NCBI GenBank assembly: GCA_032027045.1
Contig: JAVSMU010000001.1
Location: 1,244,646 to 1,308,645, forward strand
Reading direction: 5' to 3'
Source of the DNA: Truepera sp.
GTDB lineage: Bacteria; Deinococcota; Deinococci; Deinococcales; Trueperaceae
Length of the DNA: 64,000 nt
Within the stretch, counting starts at the first letter, position 1. The number at the start of each line of letters is the position of its first letter. The notes under the pieces were generated by a model. It was not told where the DNA came from, did no database searches, and worked only from the letters and a program-made list of their open reading frames with translations. The translations under genes were made by a program, and so were the position numbers. Below, piece by piece: positions 8,126 to 18,468 of the stretch.

Positions 8126-10279
8126 CTACTGGCCCATGCGCTTGCGGACGTCGGCGATGAGCCCATCGGTGGTCGCCTGGAGGCTCGGGTCGAGCCGGCC
8201 GGCTTCCGTGAACTCGGATATCGATTCGTCGAAGCGCTGGATGGCGTAGTACACGATGCCCAGGTTGAGGTGTGCCTGCGCGTTGTCCGGGTTGCTCGCC
8301 ACCGCCCGGCGGAGGTAGTCGAGGGCGAGATCGAAGCGCCCGAGCTCGATCTGCGCGTAGCCGAGGTTGTTGAGCACGATGTCGGAGTCCGGGTACGACT
8401 GAAGCGCTACCTGGTAGGCGTCGACGGCGCCGCGGGTATCGCCGCCGAGCTGCTTGGCGTAGCCGAGGTAGAACGACGCCAGGCCCGTCGCCTGTGCCGC
8501 GTTGGAACGGGCGAACGCGCTTGCCGCCGCGGTGTAGTCCTTGACGTCCAGGGCGTAGAGCCCCTGCTGGAACGCGACGCCGGCCTCCTCGTCGAACGTC
8601 ACGTCGGCGCCGCCGGTCAGCTGGCGCTGCTGGTCGAGGAGCTCGAGGCTGCGCTTGGCCAGCGCCTGGCCAGGTTCCAGGGCGAGGGCCTTGTCGAGGG
8701 CCTGCTTGCCGTCGTCCAAGCGGCCGAGCCGCACCAGGGCAGTGCCGTAGAGCGCCTGCAGTTCGGCGTCGTCGGGAGCGGCGGCGACCAGCGGCTCCAA
8801 CAACTTGAGTGCGCCGCTCGCGCGGCCGGCAGCCAGGTAGAGCTCGGCGAGGCTCCGGTCCACGTCGGCGCCCTGACCCCGCATCGCTTCGAACGTGCGC
8901 TGCGCGCCTTCCAGGTCGCCCCGGCGAGCCTGCGCCACCGCGAGAAGGTTGCCGACGGCCAGATCGTTGGGCGCCTGGGTGTAGAGGGGGCGCAGGATGG
9001 CCTCGGCCTCCTCCGCGTGCCCGCTCTGCAGCAGCAGGTCCGCCTGGGCGACCTTGAGGTCGGTGCTGCCCGGGTAGAGGGCCTGGCCGTCCTGGACGAT
9101 GGCCAGGGCCTTGTCGGCATAGGTCGATGGCAGTAGCCTCGCGAGGGCGTAGAGGCCTGCTGAGCGGGCCAGGGGCTCCGCCAGGGCCTGTTGCAGGTAC
9201 GCCAGCGCGTCGCCTGCGGCGCCGCCTTCTATCAGGCGGTGCATGACCGTGCTGCGCAACAGGATGGACTCGGGCGCGTAGGTCTCGGCCCTGCGGAGGG
9301 TCTGCAGCGCGCGCTGCGAGTCGGGCTGCAGGGCGCTCAGCCTGACGTAGGCGTCCACGAACCGCGGGTAGGCGTTTATGGCGGCCTGCAGGTCGGCGCT
9401 CGGGTCGGCCCCGCCAGCGGTGGCCGAGGCGGCTTCGACGGCGGCGCGCCCGGCAAGGGCCACCGCGTGCGCGGGGTTGGTGGCCAGGGCGGCGGCGAAG
9501 GCGGCGCCGGCGGCTTCTAGGTCGTTGGCTGCATCGAACACCACCCCCGCGCCGGCTTGTACCTCGGCGTCGGCTGGGGCCAGGGTGGCGGCTTGCTTGG
9601 CGGCAGCCACGGCGGCGCTCAGGTCGCCTTCGAGCGCCAGGACGCGCGCGTATTCCACCAATACCCAGGCAGAGCCGGCGTCGAGATCGGCCGCCGCCTT
9701 GAGATCCTCCGCGCGTGCGCCCGGTAGGCCCGAAGCGGCCAGGCCCGTAGGCCCGAGGCTGGGCACCGAAGGCGTCTGCCCGGCCGCGTCGCCGACGCGT
9801 TTCAACGTCTCTGCCGATGACTCGGGCAGCACAATACGCAAGACGGCCTCGGCCGCCGCCGTCGCGAGGGCCGCCGGCGTGGCGCCTTGGACCTCGACCG
9901 GCTTGACGGCGCCACCGATGGCAACGTTGATGGTGGCCTTCACGCCGCCACCGCCGGTGGCCACGCGGCCTGTGATGACCGCGTTGGCATCGAACAGCCG
10001 GCCGATGGTGGCGCCAACGTCGAGTTGTGCGGCGGCGGCCTTGTTGGCCACCAGGGCCGCGTCTCCCACCGGTGGCGCGTAGAGGTTCGGCACTTGGTTG
10101 AGCGCGTGCTGCAGCGCGGTGGGGAGGCCGAGCTGGTAGGGCGAGACGGTCGCGTCGGTGTCGAACGGCAGGATGACCACCCGCGTTATGGCGGGTACAC
10201 CCTGGGCTGCGGCCGGCGCTTGCAGCAGGGTAAACGCTGCCGCCAGCGCGAGGAACGTTATCAGGAGACGTCGAGGCAT
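8126..10279 (-). CDS. Exported TPR-repeat protein with FlgO/TolB-like N-terminal domain
   Basis: 717 residues. A signal peptide (about 1-26, cleavage after AAAQG) is followed by a domain starting RVVILPFD with later ITGRV (about 30-160). This resembles the FlgO/TolB-N type domain often placed before TPRs in secreted proteins. About a dozen degenerate tetratricopeptide repeats follow from about residue 190 to the end; the clearest are YPDSDIVLNNLGYAQIELGR and NPDNAQAHLNLGIVYYAIQR. It is probably a periplasmic protein-protein scaffold; the partner is unknown. A TTG lies directly before the ATG (MMPRR). I use the ATG at 10279. TATACT lies 8 bases before it. Confidence 0.8.
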   Translation of the reverse strand: MPRRLLITFLALAAAFTLLQAPAAAQGVPAITRVVILPFDTDATVSPYQLGLPTALQHALNQVPNLYAPPVGDAALVANKAAAAQLDVGATIGRLFDANAVITGRVATGGGGVKATINVAIGGAVKPVEVQGATPAALATAAAEAVLRIVLPESSAETLKRVGDAAGQTPSVPSLGPTGLAASGLPGARAEDLKAAADLDAGSAWVLVEYARVLALEGDLSAAVAAAKQAATLAPADAEVQAGAGVVFDAANDLEAAGAAFAAALATNPAHAVALAGRAAVEAASATAGGADPSADLQAAINAYPRFVDAYVRLSALQPDSQRALQTLRRAETYAPESILLRSTVMHRLIEGGAAGDALAYLQQALAEPLARSAGLYALARLLPSTYADKALAIVQDGQALYPGSTDLKVAQADLLLQSGHAEEAEAILRPLYTQAPNDLAVGNLLAVAQARRGDLEGAQRTFEAMRGQGADVDRSLAELYLAAGRASGALKLLEPLVAAAPDDAELQALYGTALVRLGRLDDGKQALDKALALEPGQALAKRSLELLDQQRQLTGGADVTFDEEAGVAFQQGLYALDVKDYTAAASAFARSNAAQATGLASFYLGYAKQLGGDTRGAVDAYQVALQSYPDSDIVLNNLGYAQIELGRFDLALDYLRRAVASNPDNAQAHLNLGIVYYAIQRFDESISEFTEAGRLDPSLQATTDGLIADVRKRMGQ

Positions 10280-10287
10280 CAAGCCGA

Positions 10288-10293
10288 AGTATA
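10288..10293 (-). promoter_or_regulatory. -10 box of TPR gene
   Basis: A near-consensus TATACT, 8 bases before the ATG at 10279 and 5 before the alternative TTG at 10282. The gene is therefore probably transcribed apart from cdd upstream and may be leaderless. Confidence 0.55.
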
Positions 10294-10332
10294 CCTATGA
10301 CGTCGTGAGAAAACGCATGCCTGCCGCAACCG

Positions 10333-10740
10333 TCACAGACGGAATCCGCCGGGCAGCAGGCCGGCGACCGTCGACGCCACCACGGTGCCGGCGGCGTTGA
10401 CCTGGTAGACGCGGGCGTGCCCCGCGAACTCGAAGAGGATCTGACGGCAGGCGCCACACGGTGACGCCGGAACCTCCGAGCCCGATACCACGACGATCTC
10501 GGTGAAGTCACGCTCTCCGGCGGTGACCATGGCCTGCACCGCCGACTGTTCAGCGCAGCGCGTGAGACCGTAGCTGGCGTTCTCCACGTTCGCGCCGGAG
10601 TACACGATGCCCGAGGCGCTCCTCAGCGCGGCGCCGACGGGGAAGTGGGAGTAGGGCACGTAGGCGTTCGCAAGCGCCGCCCTGGCCGCTCGCAGGAGGT
10701 CTTGGGGCACGCTTTCAGGAGCGGGCTCGGTGTCGGTCAC
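10333..10740 (-). CDS. cdd: Cytidine deaminase
   Basis: Cdd deaminates cytidine and deoxycytidine to uridine and deoxyuridine in pyrimidine salvage. It is the short homotetrameric form (135 residues). The active site is complete: zinc ligands Cys62 (CAEQSAV, with the proton-shuttling Glu64), Cys95 and Cys98 (PCGACRQ). FPVGAAL and NVENASYGL match the substrate-binding segments. GTG start at 10740 with AGGAGG 7 bases upstream, 3 bases after the dgkA stop. It is the last gene of the nfeD-phoH operon. The phoH-ybeY-dgkA-cdd order is widely conserved; era, often next, is absent. Confidence 0.95.
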   Translation of the reverse strand: MTDTEPAPESVPQDLLRAARAALANAYVPYSHFPVGAALRSASGIVYSGANVENASYGLTRCAEQSAVQAMVTAGERDFTEIVVVSGSEVPASPCGACRQILFEFAGHARVYQVNAAGTVVASTVAGLLPGGFRL

Positions 10741-10743
10741 CTC

Positions 10744-11121
10744 TCAACCTCCTAAGAAGATCGCACGCAGCGCGCGCACGAGCGGTGGCCCGATGACCAG
10801 GACACCGACCACCGCAGCCATGACGGCGCCCACGAGGACGGCGGCCGCGGCCAGGTCCTTGGCGGCCTTCGCCAGTTCGTGATGACTCGGTTGTACCAGG
10901 TCGACCAACGCCTCCACGGCGCTGTTCACGAGTTCGAGTGCCAACACGAGTCCGATCACCACGACGATGGGTACGAGGGCGGCGCCCGTCAACCAGCCCA
11001 GGGCGACGGCGACCGCCGCCAGGGCCACTTCCACGCGGAAGTTGCGCTGATCGCGCCACGCCCTCGCGAGGCCCGTCGCCGCGAAGCCGAGGGAGCGCCG
11101 CACGTTGCCTCGGCCCGTCAC
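10744..11121 (-). CDS. dgkA: Diacylglycerol/undecaprenol kinase
   Basis: An integral membrane lipid kinase of the DgkA family (in many non-proteobacteria it phosphorylates undecaprenol, feeding cell-wall lipid carrier recycling). 125 residues with three hydrophobic helices (about 32-50, 52-66, 92-115) and the family signature LELVNSAVEALVDL (Glu63, Asn66, Glu70, Asp74). Glu31 in the first helix is also conserved. The GTG start overlaps the ybeY stop (GTGA). The substrate cannot be decided from sequence alone. Confidence 0.88.
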   Translation of the reverse strand: MTGRGNVRRSLGFAATGLARAWRDQRNFRVEVALAAVAVALGWLTGAALVPIVVVIGLVLALELVNSAVEALVDLVQPSHHELAKAAKDLAAAAVLVGAVMAAVVGVLVIGPPLVRALRAIFLGG

Positions 11122-11570
11122 GCGTCGGGCCGCTCCCGGGCCAGCTCCAAGATACGAGCCTGTGCCGCCCTGAAGGGCTCCCAGGCCGCCTCGTCCTGAT
11201 GGTCGTGGCCGCTGAGGTGGGTGAGCGCATGCGCCGCCAGGACCAGCACCTCGTCGGCCAGGGCGTGGCCGTGCGCCTTGGCCTGTCTCTTCGCGGTGTC
11301 GAGACTGATGAACAGATCGCCTAAAGACGGGACGCCGGGGAACCAGGCCCCGTCCGGCTCGTACGTCGGATACGAGAGCACGTCGGTGGGGCCCGCGACG
11401 CCGCGGTCCCTCGAGTTGCGCTCCGCGATCGCCGCGTCGCTCGTCAACACGATCGTCACCTCGCGGCCCCCGAGGCCCGTGGCCTCCATGTACGCCGCCA
11501 CGACGTCGCGCAACCGCCGGTTGAGGCGGTAACTCCTCGTCTCGTCGATGACCTCTACCTTAGGCGACAT
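11118..11570 (-). CDS. ybeY: Endoribonuclease YbeY
   Basis: YbeY is a zinc-dependent RNase involved in 16S rRNA 3'-end maturation and ribosome quality control. 150 residues. The zinc motif H-x3-H-x5-H is at His114, His118 and His124 (HALTHLSGHDH), slightly changed from the usual HGxLHLLGYDH. The upstream TDVLSYP and GDLFISLDTAKRQA segments are typical. It overlaps the HD-domain gene by 11 bases and dgkA by 4. It probably works with PhoH encoded two genes upstream. Confidence 0.93.
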   Translation of the reverse strand: MSPKVEVIDETRSYRLNRRLRDVVAAYMEATGLGGREVTIVLTSDAAIAERNSRDRGVAGPTDVLSYPTYEPDGAWFPGVPSLGDLFISLDTAKRQAKAHGHALADEVLVLAAHALTHLSGHDHQDEAAWEPFRAAQARILELARERPDA

Positions 11571-13510
11571 GCCCGCCCGAGACGGCCGCGAAGCGCTCGG
11601 AACGCGAGCGCTTCAGGCCCTTGAGCTCGTCGGCGCTCGGGTAGGTGATGCGCCGGTGCAGGATGGCGGTGAGCATGCGCTGGAACGTGGCGGCGATGAC
11701 CTCGATGTCGTTGAAGGTCAGGGGCGTCTCATCGAGCTGGCCGTCTTGCAGCCGCTGCTTGATGAGCTTGTCGATGAGAGAACGGATGCTCGTGGGCGTT
11801 GGGTCGGTGAGGGTCCTGGACGCCGACTCGACCGCGTCGGCGAGCATGAGGATGCCCGTCTCCTTCGAGCGCGGCTTCGGCCCCGGGTAACGGAAGTTGA
11901 GCTCCTCGACCTCGCCCTCGTCGAGGGCGCGCTTGTAGAAGTAGCTGAGAACGGTGGTCCCGTGATGTTCTTCCACGAACTGCAGCAGCTCCTCGGGCAG
12001 GTGGTACTCCTGCAGGAGTTCGACGCCGTCGCGAACGTGGCTGGTGACGATGAGGTACGAGAGGTGCGGGCTGATCCGGTCGTGCGGGTTGTCGCCCGAG
12101 AACTGGTTCTCGACGAAGAACCCGGGCCGCTTGATCTTGCCCACGTCGTGATAGAGGGCGCCCACCCGCGCGAGGAGGGCGTTGCCGCCAACGCTGTTCA
12201 CGGCCTGATCGACGAGGTTCGAGATTATCAGGCTATGCTGGTACGTTCCCGGGGCCTCCGTGATGAGCCGCTGAAGCAACGGATTGCTGGGGCTCGAGAG
12301 TTCGGTGAGGCGGAAGTCCGTGAGGAACCCGAACCCGCCCTCGGCGATGGGCAGGAGCCCAAGGGCGAGAACGCCGGCCAGTACGCCGCCGGCGACCAGA
12401 AGCATGGCGCCGGCTGCCATGGAGGCCATGGGCATGCCGCCACCGACGAGGACGAGGGCCACCAACGACAGCGCCGCCGCCAGCCCGCCGACGCTGCCGG
12501 CGAGCAGCAGGGTGAGGCGGCTGCCGGCGCTGCGGACCATCAGCGCCGCCACGGCCCCCCCGATGAGCGTGCCGGCCACGGCGTATAGCGGGGCAGCCGG
12601 GACCATGATGCCCATTGCGAGGGCCATCCAGGCCGCCCAGGGCAGCGCCAGGCGAGGCCCCAGCAGTGCGGCGACTACCAGGGGCACCAGCAGGGCGAAG
12701 AGGAAATGCGCGGAGAAGTCGAGGGCGACCCGTTGGAGCGCCAGTATCCCCAGCGTGAGCGCCACCAGGAACGCGATCTTCCTGAAGGTCATGGCCCTGC
12801 TCAGTTGCACCCTGGCCACGACCAGGGGAGCGAGCAGCAGGAGCGAGAGCAGCGCGACGCCAACGACGATCCACGCGGTTTGGGTCGCGGCCTCGGTGCG
12901 TGCGCTGTAGAGGCCGAGCGAGTCGAGCACGCGCAGTTGATCCTCGGTGAGCGGCTCTCCCGCGCGCACAATCACCTGGCCGGCCTCCAGCGACTGCATG
13001 ACCGGGGCCACCGCCGCGGCGGCCGCGTCGCGGGCCACCTGTGTGAGGCGGTCGTTGGGCACGGAGTTCGCGACCAAGCGCTTGTCGAGCACCAGGCGCA
13101 CCTCTCGCTGCCTCTCGGGCGGTGACTGGGCCACTAGCTCATCCACCAGCCCGGGCAGTTCCGAGGCACGCACGCCGCCGGCAGCACGGTAACGACTGAT
13201 GACCTCGTCGACGACGTGAGTCGGCAGCCCCGAGCTGGTGATGGCGGCCAGCACCAGGGCCGTGACCTGCGGGTCGGGCGTGTAGACGGGTTCGATCTGG
13301 GAGCGTGCCGACTGCCGCTCACGCTGAGTGGCGATCATGTCGATCACTTGAGTGTCGACCGGGGCGACGAACTCCTGCGGGCTGGCCTGGCCCACCCGCA
13401 GCGGGGTGCGCTGGCGCGTACCGTAAACGCTATACAAGATGAGCGCGAAGGCAGCGGCGGCGAGTACGGCGAGCACCCAGTAGCGCGCCCTGGGCGGCCC
13501 CGCTAGGCGT

Positions 13511-13527
<17 letters not shown>
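11560..13527 (-). CDS. 7TM-HD family phosphodiesterase (PgpH-like)
   Basis: 655 residues. An N-terminal membrane helix (about 16-35) is followed by an extracytoplasmic 7TMR-HD domain (about 40-210), seven or so membrane helices (about 215-405) and a cytosolic HD domain. Metal-binding His460-Asp461 lies in LYHDVGKIKRPGFF; GTYQHS, SPHLSYLIVTSH and LADAVESASR complete the usual HD set. Characterised members (Listeria PgpH, B. subtilis YqfF/PgpH) hydrolyse cyclic di-AMP, so that is the likely reaction. It overlaps phoH by 17 bases and ybeY by 11. The phoH-HD-ybeY order is the standard arrangement. Confidence 0.9.
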
Positions 13528-14503
<976 letters not shown>

Positions 14504-14511
14504 CGAAGTCG

Positions 14512-15303
14512 CTATCGTGTCCTCCTGAGCCGCCTAACAGCGGCCGGTTCCGAGAGAATCTCATGCCAGATCATGCCGCGCACGAGTTCGCTCCGGCTCG
14601 TCCCGATGAACGGTTGCTCATGCGGAACGGCCGTCCCCAGTCTAGCCGCTGTGGCCAGGTCCCTTGGTCGCCTGGTCGAGGCGTCCAGGGCGGCGACCGC
14701 TTCCATGGCGCCGCTCGCGGTGCGACCCTTGGAGCGCAGTCGCGTGACGCGCGCGGGGTCGGCCTCGTCCGGGGGAACGAACCGGGCCCCCTCGCGGCCA
14801 AGACTGCTCGAAGTGGTCTGTCCTTGTACGAGCCCTCCGCCGAACGGGTCGCTCCTGACCAGCCCGCCGCCGCTGGACCCCGGTCGACCACTCGCCCCCG
14901 CCGTGCCCGCAGGCGCCGCCGTGCCCGCCTGCCCGCCGGCAGCGGCCTGCGGCATGTGGCCCGGCGTAGCTCGGCCGGCGAGGCTCGGCTCTCCGACCAC
15001 GGGACCACGCCCGCTCGCCGCCGCCTCCGTCGCCTCAGCGCTCTGCACGCGGCGCTGGACTTCCTGCAGGATCTCGCGCCACGAGCCGGGCTGGCCGCCC
15101 GTGTCGGCGACTACTCGACCGCCACCCCCGCCGGCCGGCGCCGAGTGGCCCGGGCCACTCGCCTGCCGGGCCGGTCCCTGACCGGGCCCAGGGGCACGTG
15201 GCGGACGGCTCGTCGGCCCCTTCGACTTCTTCGTGAACAGTGGCACGATCACGAAGAAGACCAGGAACAACAGGCCGAGGATCTCTTCGAACCCGATCTT
15301 CAC
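14512..15303 (-). CDS. Single-pass membrane protein with disordered linker, floA neighbour
   Basis: 263 residues from the GTG at 15303, which overlaps the floA stop (GTGA). Residues about 5-20 form one membrane helix ([14 protein letters not shown]). A basic stop-transfer KKSKG follows, then about 190 low-complexity Gly/Pro/Ala/Ser residues. The only conserved-looking part is the C-terminal [19 protein letters not shown]. Similar short xxIxxxEILxxP tails occur at the ends of unrelated small membrane proteins in other bacteria, but I cannot name a family. The frame remains open upstream through floA; that is a shadow. Co-translation with floA suggests a role at the same membrane sites. Confidence 0.7.
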   Translation of the reverse strand: MKIGFEEILGLLFLVFFVIVPLFTKKSKGPTSRPPRAPGPGQGPARQASGPGHSAPAGGGGGRVVADTGGQPGSWREILQEVQRRVQSAEATEAAASGRGPVVGEPSLAGRATPGHMPQAAAGGQAGTAAPAGTAGASGRPGSSGGGLVRSDPFGGGLVQGQTTSSSLGREGARFVPPDEADPARVTRLRSKGRTASGAMEAVAALDASTRRPRDLATAARLGTAVPHEQPFIGTSRSELVRGMIWHEILSEPAAVRRLRRTR

Positions 15304-16277
15304 CCTTGGTCGCTGCCCTCCTCGGCGGCGCGGCCGATGTTGCCCCTCATCTTGGTGTCTGACTGGATGTTCTGGATCTGGTAGTAGTCCATGATGCCCA
15401 GGTTGCCGTCCCTGAAGGCCTGCGCCACCGCGAGCGGGACCTCGGCCTCGGACTCGACGACCTTGGCACGCATGGCCTCCACGTGGGCACGGTTCTCCTG
15501 CTCGGCGGCCACGGCCATGGCCCGCCGCTCCTCGGCCTTGGCCTGCGCCACGCGCTTGTCGGCCTCGGCCTGGTCGGTCTGCAACTGTGCCCCGATGTTG
15601 CGCCCCACGTTCACGTCGGCGATGTCGATCGAGAGGATCTCGAACGCCGTGCCCGAGTCGAGGCCCTTGGCCAGCACCGTCTTGGAGATGGTGTCGGGGT
15701 TCTCGAGCGTGTGCTTGTGGCTGTCGGTGGAGCCGATGGAGGAGACGATGCCCTCGCCCACGCGCGCGATGATGGTCTCTTCGCCCGCGCCGCCCACCAA
15801 GCGTTCCAAGTTGGCGCGCACCGTGATGCGGGCCGTGGCGATCAGCTCGATGCCGTCCTTCGACACGGCGCTCACGTTGGGCGTCTGGATGACGCGCGGG
15901 TTGACCGACACCTTCACGGCGTCGAGCACGTCTCGCCCGGCCAGGTCTATGGCGGCCGCCCGATCGAAGGGCAGCGCGATCTGCGCCTTGTCGGCCGCGA
16001 TGAGCGCATCCACCACGCGGTTGACGTTGCCGCCCGCCAGGAAATGTGCCTCGAGCTGGTCTTGGGTTACCGCTATCCCTGCCTTGTCGGCCTTGATCAA
16101 CGGCAAGATGATCTGGTTGGGCGGCACCCGCCTGAGCCTCATGGCCACGAGGGAGAAGAGCGATACCTTGACGCCCGCCGCCACCGCCGAGATCCACAGC
16201 CCAACCGGGATGAAGTTGAACAAGATGATGAAGAAGAGAAGTACGGCACCGGCGAGGATCAGTATCGGTATGTCCAT
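15300..16277 (-). CDS. floA: Flotillin-like protein FloA
   Basis: FloA/YqfA proteins are SPFH-like scaffolds of membrane microdomains in bacteria. 325 residues. There are two N-terminal hydrophobic segments (about 4-20 and 24-45) that dip into the membrane. The family core follows ([68 protein letters not shown]) and then an Ala/Glu-rich coiled-coil (about 235-285). The ATG follows the nfeD stop directly (TAGATG), with AAGGAG before it. The nfeD-floA pair is a common operon. Confidence 0.94.
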   Translation of the reverse strand: MDIPILILAGAVLLFFIILFNFIPVGLWISAVAAGVKVSLFSLVAMRLRRVPPNQIILPLIKADKAGIAVTQDQLEAHFLAGGNVNRVVDALIAADKAQIALPFDRAAAIDLAGRDVLDAVKVSVNPRVIQTPNVSAVSKDGIELIATARITVRANLERLVGGAGEETIIARVGEGIVSSIGSTDSHKHTLENPDTISKTVLAKGLDSGTAFEILSIDIADVNVGRNIGAQLQTDQAEADKRVAQAKAEERRAMAVAAEQENRAHVEAMRAKVVESEAEVPLAVAQAFRDGNLGIMDYYQIQNIQSDTKMRGNIGRAAEEGSDQG

Positions 16278-17645
16278 CTAGGTCTCCTTGTCGCCCGAAC
16301 GGGCGGAGGTGGGCTCGGCTAGCGAGCGCACGGTTATGCGATTACCTTCGACGCGCAGGACGTGCACGGGTGTTCCGGCGTTCACGAAGTCGCCCTCGCT
16401 GACCACGTCCACCCGGTCGTTACCGAAGCGCGCCACCCCCGCCGGCCTGAGGTCGGACAGCGCGACCCCGTCCTGGCCCACGAGGTCCTTGCGGCCGCCC
16501 TGGAACTGCAGGCCGCCCCCGTCGGGAGTGGCTATGCGGGTGGTGAGGCGGAAGGCCGACGCCAGGCGGCTGTTCGGCAACAACCAGAGCAACACCGCCA
16601 GCAGCACCCCGCTGAAGAGTACCGAGTAGCCGAGAACGGGCACCACGCCCTCCTCGAAGATGCGGATGAGGGCGACGACGATGGCGGCGATCCCGAGGAC
16701 GCCCGCCACCCCGAAGCCCGGGATGACGAAGACCTCCACCGCCAGCAGCACCACCCCGACCACCAAGATGGCCACGTCGACCAGCCCGAGGGGGTTGGCG
16801 AAGTAAGTGGCGGCGGCGAACACCACCAGCGCGATGAGCCCGATGGCGCCGGGGACGCCGAAGCCCGGCGTGAACGCCTCGATGAGTAGGCCGCCGATCC
16901 CCAGGACGATGAGGGCGGCCGCGATGAGCGGTCTCGACAGGATGCCGGCCAAACGCTCGGCCAGCCCTGGTTCGAGGCGCACCGTCTTGGCGCCGGCGAA
17001 GCCGAAGGTGGCCAGCGCCGCGTCGACCGTCCTGGCCTCCGTGTCGGCTATGCCGAACTCGACGGCTTGCTTGGACGTGAGCGTCACGAGCTCGGAGCTC
17101 GTCGACAGCCCCGGGATCTCGACCTTGGCGTCCACCATCCCTTCGGCCACGACGGGGTTGCGCCCCCGCGCCTCGGCAACGCTACGGAACTCGCCTCGCA
17201 GCGCGGACGAGAACTTCTCGTCCACGGCCTGGATGCCGGTGGGGGTCGACAGGATCGGCAACGCAGCGCCGATGCTGGCACCCGGAAGCATGGCGAGGTG
17301 CTCGGCGCTCATGGCGATGAGGGCGCCCGCGCTGAAGGCGTTCTGAACCACGGCGATGGTGGGCACGTTGGTGTCGTGAAGGATGATGCCGACGATGTCT
17401 TGCATCGCGCTTACGGCGCCGCCCGGGGTATCGAGGTAGAAGACGAGCGCCAACGGCTGCTCGTCGTTGGCGAGCTTCACCCGGTTGCGGACGAACGCCG
17501 TGGTGGCCGACGTGATCTCGGTGTCGATCGGCACCACCCAGACCTCGTTCGTGGCCGCAAGCGCGGGCGTTACGAATGCAAGGCAGGCCAGCACCGCCGC
17601 AAGCACCCTGAGGGGCTTGGCGGGGCGGACGGTGTTCGGGTTCAC
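16278..17645 (-). CDS. nfeD: NfeD-family membrane serine protease
   Basis: 455 residues. Signal peptide (1-30), an extracytoplasmic ClpP-like protease domain (about 33-220), four to five membrane helices (about 230-375) and a C-terminal NfeD OB-fold domain (about 390-445). By comparison with the archaeal 1510-N protease, the catalytic Ser is Ser105 in NAFSAGALIA and the Lys is probably Lys144. Long NfeD proteins act with stomatin/flotillin-like partners, here floA. The GTG start lies 6 bases after a TATCTT box and there is no Shine-Dalgarno, so the operon probably starts leaderless here. Confidence 0.92.
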   Translation of the reverse strand: MNPNTVRPAKPLRVLAAVLACLAFVTPALAATNEVWVVPIDTEITSATTAFVRNRVKLANDEQPLALVFYLDTPGGAVSAMQDIVGIILHDTNVPTIAVVQNAFSAGALIAMSAEHLAMLPGASIGAALPILSTPTGIQAVDEKFSSALRGEFRSVAEARGRNPVVAEGMVDAKVEIPGLSTSSELVTLTSKQAVEFGIADTEARTVDAALATFGFAGAKTVRLEPGLAERLAGILSRPLIAAALIVLGIGGLLIEAFTPGFGVPGAIGLIALVVFAAATYFANPLGLVDVAILVVGVVLLAVEVFVIPGFGVAGVLGIAAIVVALIRIFEEGVVPVLGYSVLFSGVLLAVLLWLLPNSRLASAFRLTTRIATPDGGGLQFQGGRKDLVGQDGVALSDLRPAGVARFGNDRVDVVSEGDFVNAGTPVHVLRVEGNRITVRSLAEPTSARSGDKET

Positions 17646-17651
17646 GCAGCC

Positions 17652-17657
17652 AAGATA
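17652..17657 (-). promoter_or_regulatory. -10 box of leaderless nfeD operon
   Basis: TATCTT, then 6 bases, then the GTG start of nfeD at 17645. This would be the main promoter of the eight-gene nfeD-to-cdd operon. Confidence 0.55.
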
Positions 17658-17734
17658 CCACGGGGGGATTGCCCGTTAGAGACGGCAAGATGCAGCCGCA
17701 GGCCGGGCCCACCGCCGCCCGCCGAGTCGAGAAA

Positions 17735-17770
17735 GCGTCCGGCGCCCGGTGATCTACGGGCGCCGGACGC
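17735..17770 (-). terminator. Strong terminator after tRNA-Trp
   Basis: A perfect 14-bp stem (GCGTCCGGCGCCCG and its complement) with an 8-base loop is followed on the minus strand by TTTCTC. It begins 5 bases after the encoded CCA of tRNA-Trp, so it ends that transcript. Confidence 0.85.
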
Positions 17771-17775
17771 ATGTC

Positions 17776-17851
<76 letters not shown>

Positions 17852-17896
17852 AGGTGGCCGGCGCCAGGCTTCCGCATGGGCCGCGGCCGGGTAGGA

Positions 17897-17925
17897 AGTA
17901 TACCGGGCGCCCGCCGGCACGTCCA
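17897..17925 (-). promoter_or_regulatory. tRNA-Trp promoter
   Basis: TATACT at 17897-17902, with TGGACG 17 bases further upstream at 17920-17925. The transcription start would be near 17890, giving a 5' leader of about 40 bases that is rich in inverted repeats and would be removed by RNase P. Confidence 0.6.
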
Positions 17926-17972
17926 GACGTGCGAACGTCACCTCGCCCCTGCGCAAGGCCGCGCGGGTGCTG

Positions 17973-17978
17973 TATCCT
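17973..17978 (+). promoter_or_regulatory. -10 box of leaderless Fe-S carrier gene
   Basis: TATCCT, then 6 bases, then ATG at 17985. No Shine-Dalgarno precedes any of the three candidate ATGs. Confidence 0.5.
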
Positions 17979-17984
17979 GCCCGC

Positions 17985-18383
17985 ATGCAGCAGTCGATGG
18001 CAGACCAGGATCACATGACCCTCACGCCGGCGGGCGCCGAGAAGGCCGGCCAGCTCCTCGCAGGCAACGACAAGGCGAACGCGGCCATCCGCGTGTTCGT
18101 GAAGTCGGGGGGCTGCAGCGGCTATCAGTACGGCATGAAGATCGACGATCAGCGCCTGGACGGCGACCACGTCTTCGAGGTAGGCAACGTGAGGCTGGTC
18201 GTGGACGAGCGGAGTTGGCCGCTACTGAAGGGTTCTCAGGTCGATTACGTCGAGAACATGATGGGCGGCGGCTTCAGCGTCAGCAACCCCAACGCCTCCA
18301 GCGAGTGCGGTTGCGGCCACAGCTTCCGCACCGACGGCGCGGCTCCACCCAGCGGCGAGGGCTCGTCGTCCTGCTCTTCTTGA
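17985..18383 (+). CDS. A-type iron-sulfur carrier protein (IscA/ErpA/HesB family)
   Basis: A-type carriers hold and deliver Fe-S clusters to apo-proteins. 132 residues from the ATG at 17985. The three conserved cluster ligands are present: Cys44 in [10 protein letters not shown] and Cys108/Cys110 in SECGCGHSF, 63 and 65 residues later, as expected. The tail beyond residue 115 is Ser/Gly-rich with an extra Cys near the end (SSSCSS), unusual for the family. Alternative ATGs at 17997 and 18015 are possible. The first is chosen because of the TATCCT box. It is monocistronic and converges with gcvPB. Which of IscA, SufA or ErpA it corresponds to cannot be decided. Confidence 0.9.
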   Translation: MQQSMADQDHMTLTPAGAEKAGQLLAGNDKANAAIRVFVKSGGCSGYQYGMKIDDQRLDGDHVFEVGNVRLVVDERSWPLLKGSQVDYVENMMGGGFSVSNPNASSECGCGHSFRTDGAAPPSGEGSSSCSS

Positions 18384-18424
18384 ACCCGGTAACTGGTAGC
18401 TGAACGCTACGACCGCATAGTTTT

Positions 18425-18454
18425 GGCGCCCCGGACGAACGAGCCCGGGGCGCC
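18425..18454. terminator. Hairpin between convergent Fe-S carrier gene and gcvPB
   Basis: A perfect 10-bp stem (GGCGCCCCGG and its complement, loop 10) lies between the two stops, followed by TCGGTTCGTG on the plus strand. There is no strong U tract in either direction, so it may act as a weak bidirectional terminator. Confidence 0.55.
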
Positions 18455-18468
18455 TCGGTTCGTGTGGT

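Noticed and set aside
7841-9136. 431-codon open frame on the plus strand
   Set aside because: It lies antisense to hisC and the TPR gene, has no recognisable motif and shows the Arg/Ala/Gly-rich composition of high-GC shadow frames.
8112-10511. 799-codon minus-strand frame
   Set aside because: It is out of frame with the TPR gene and cdd, which both have strong motifs; the product is low-complexity Arg/Pro/Ala.
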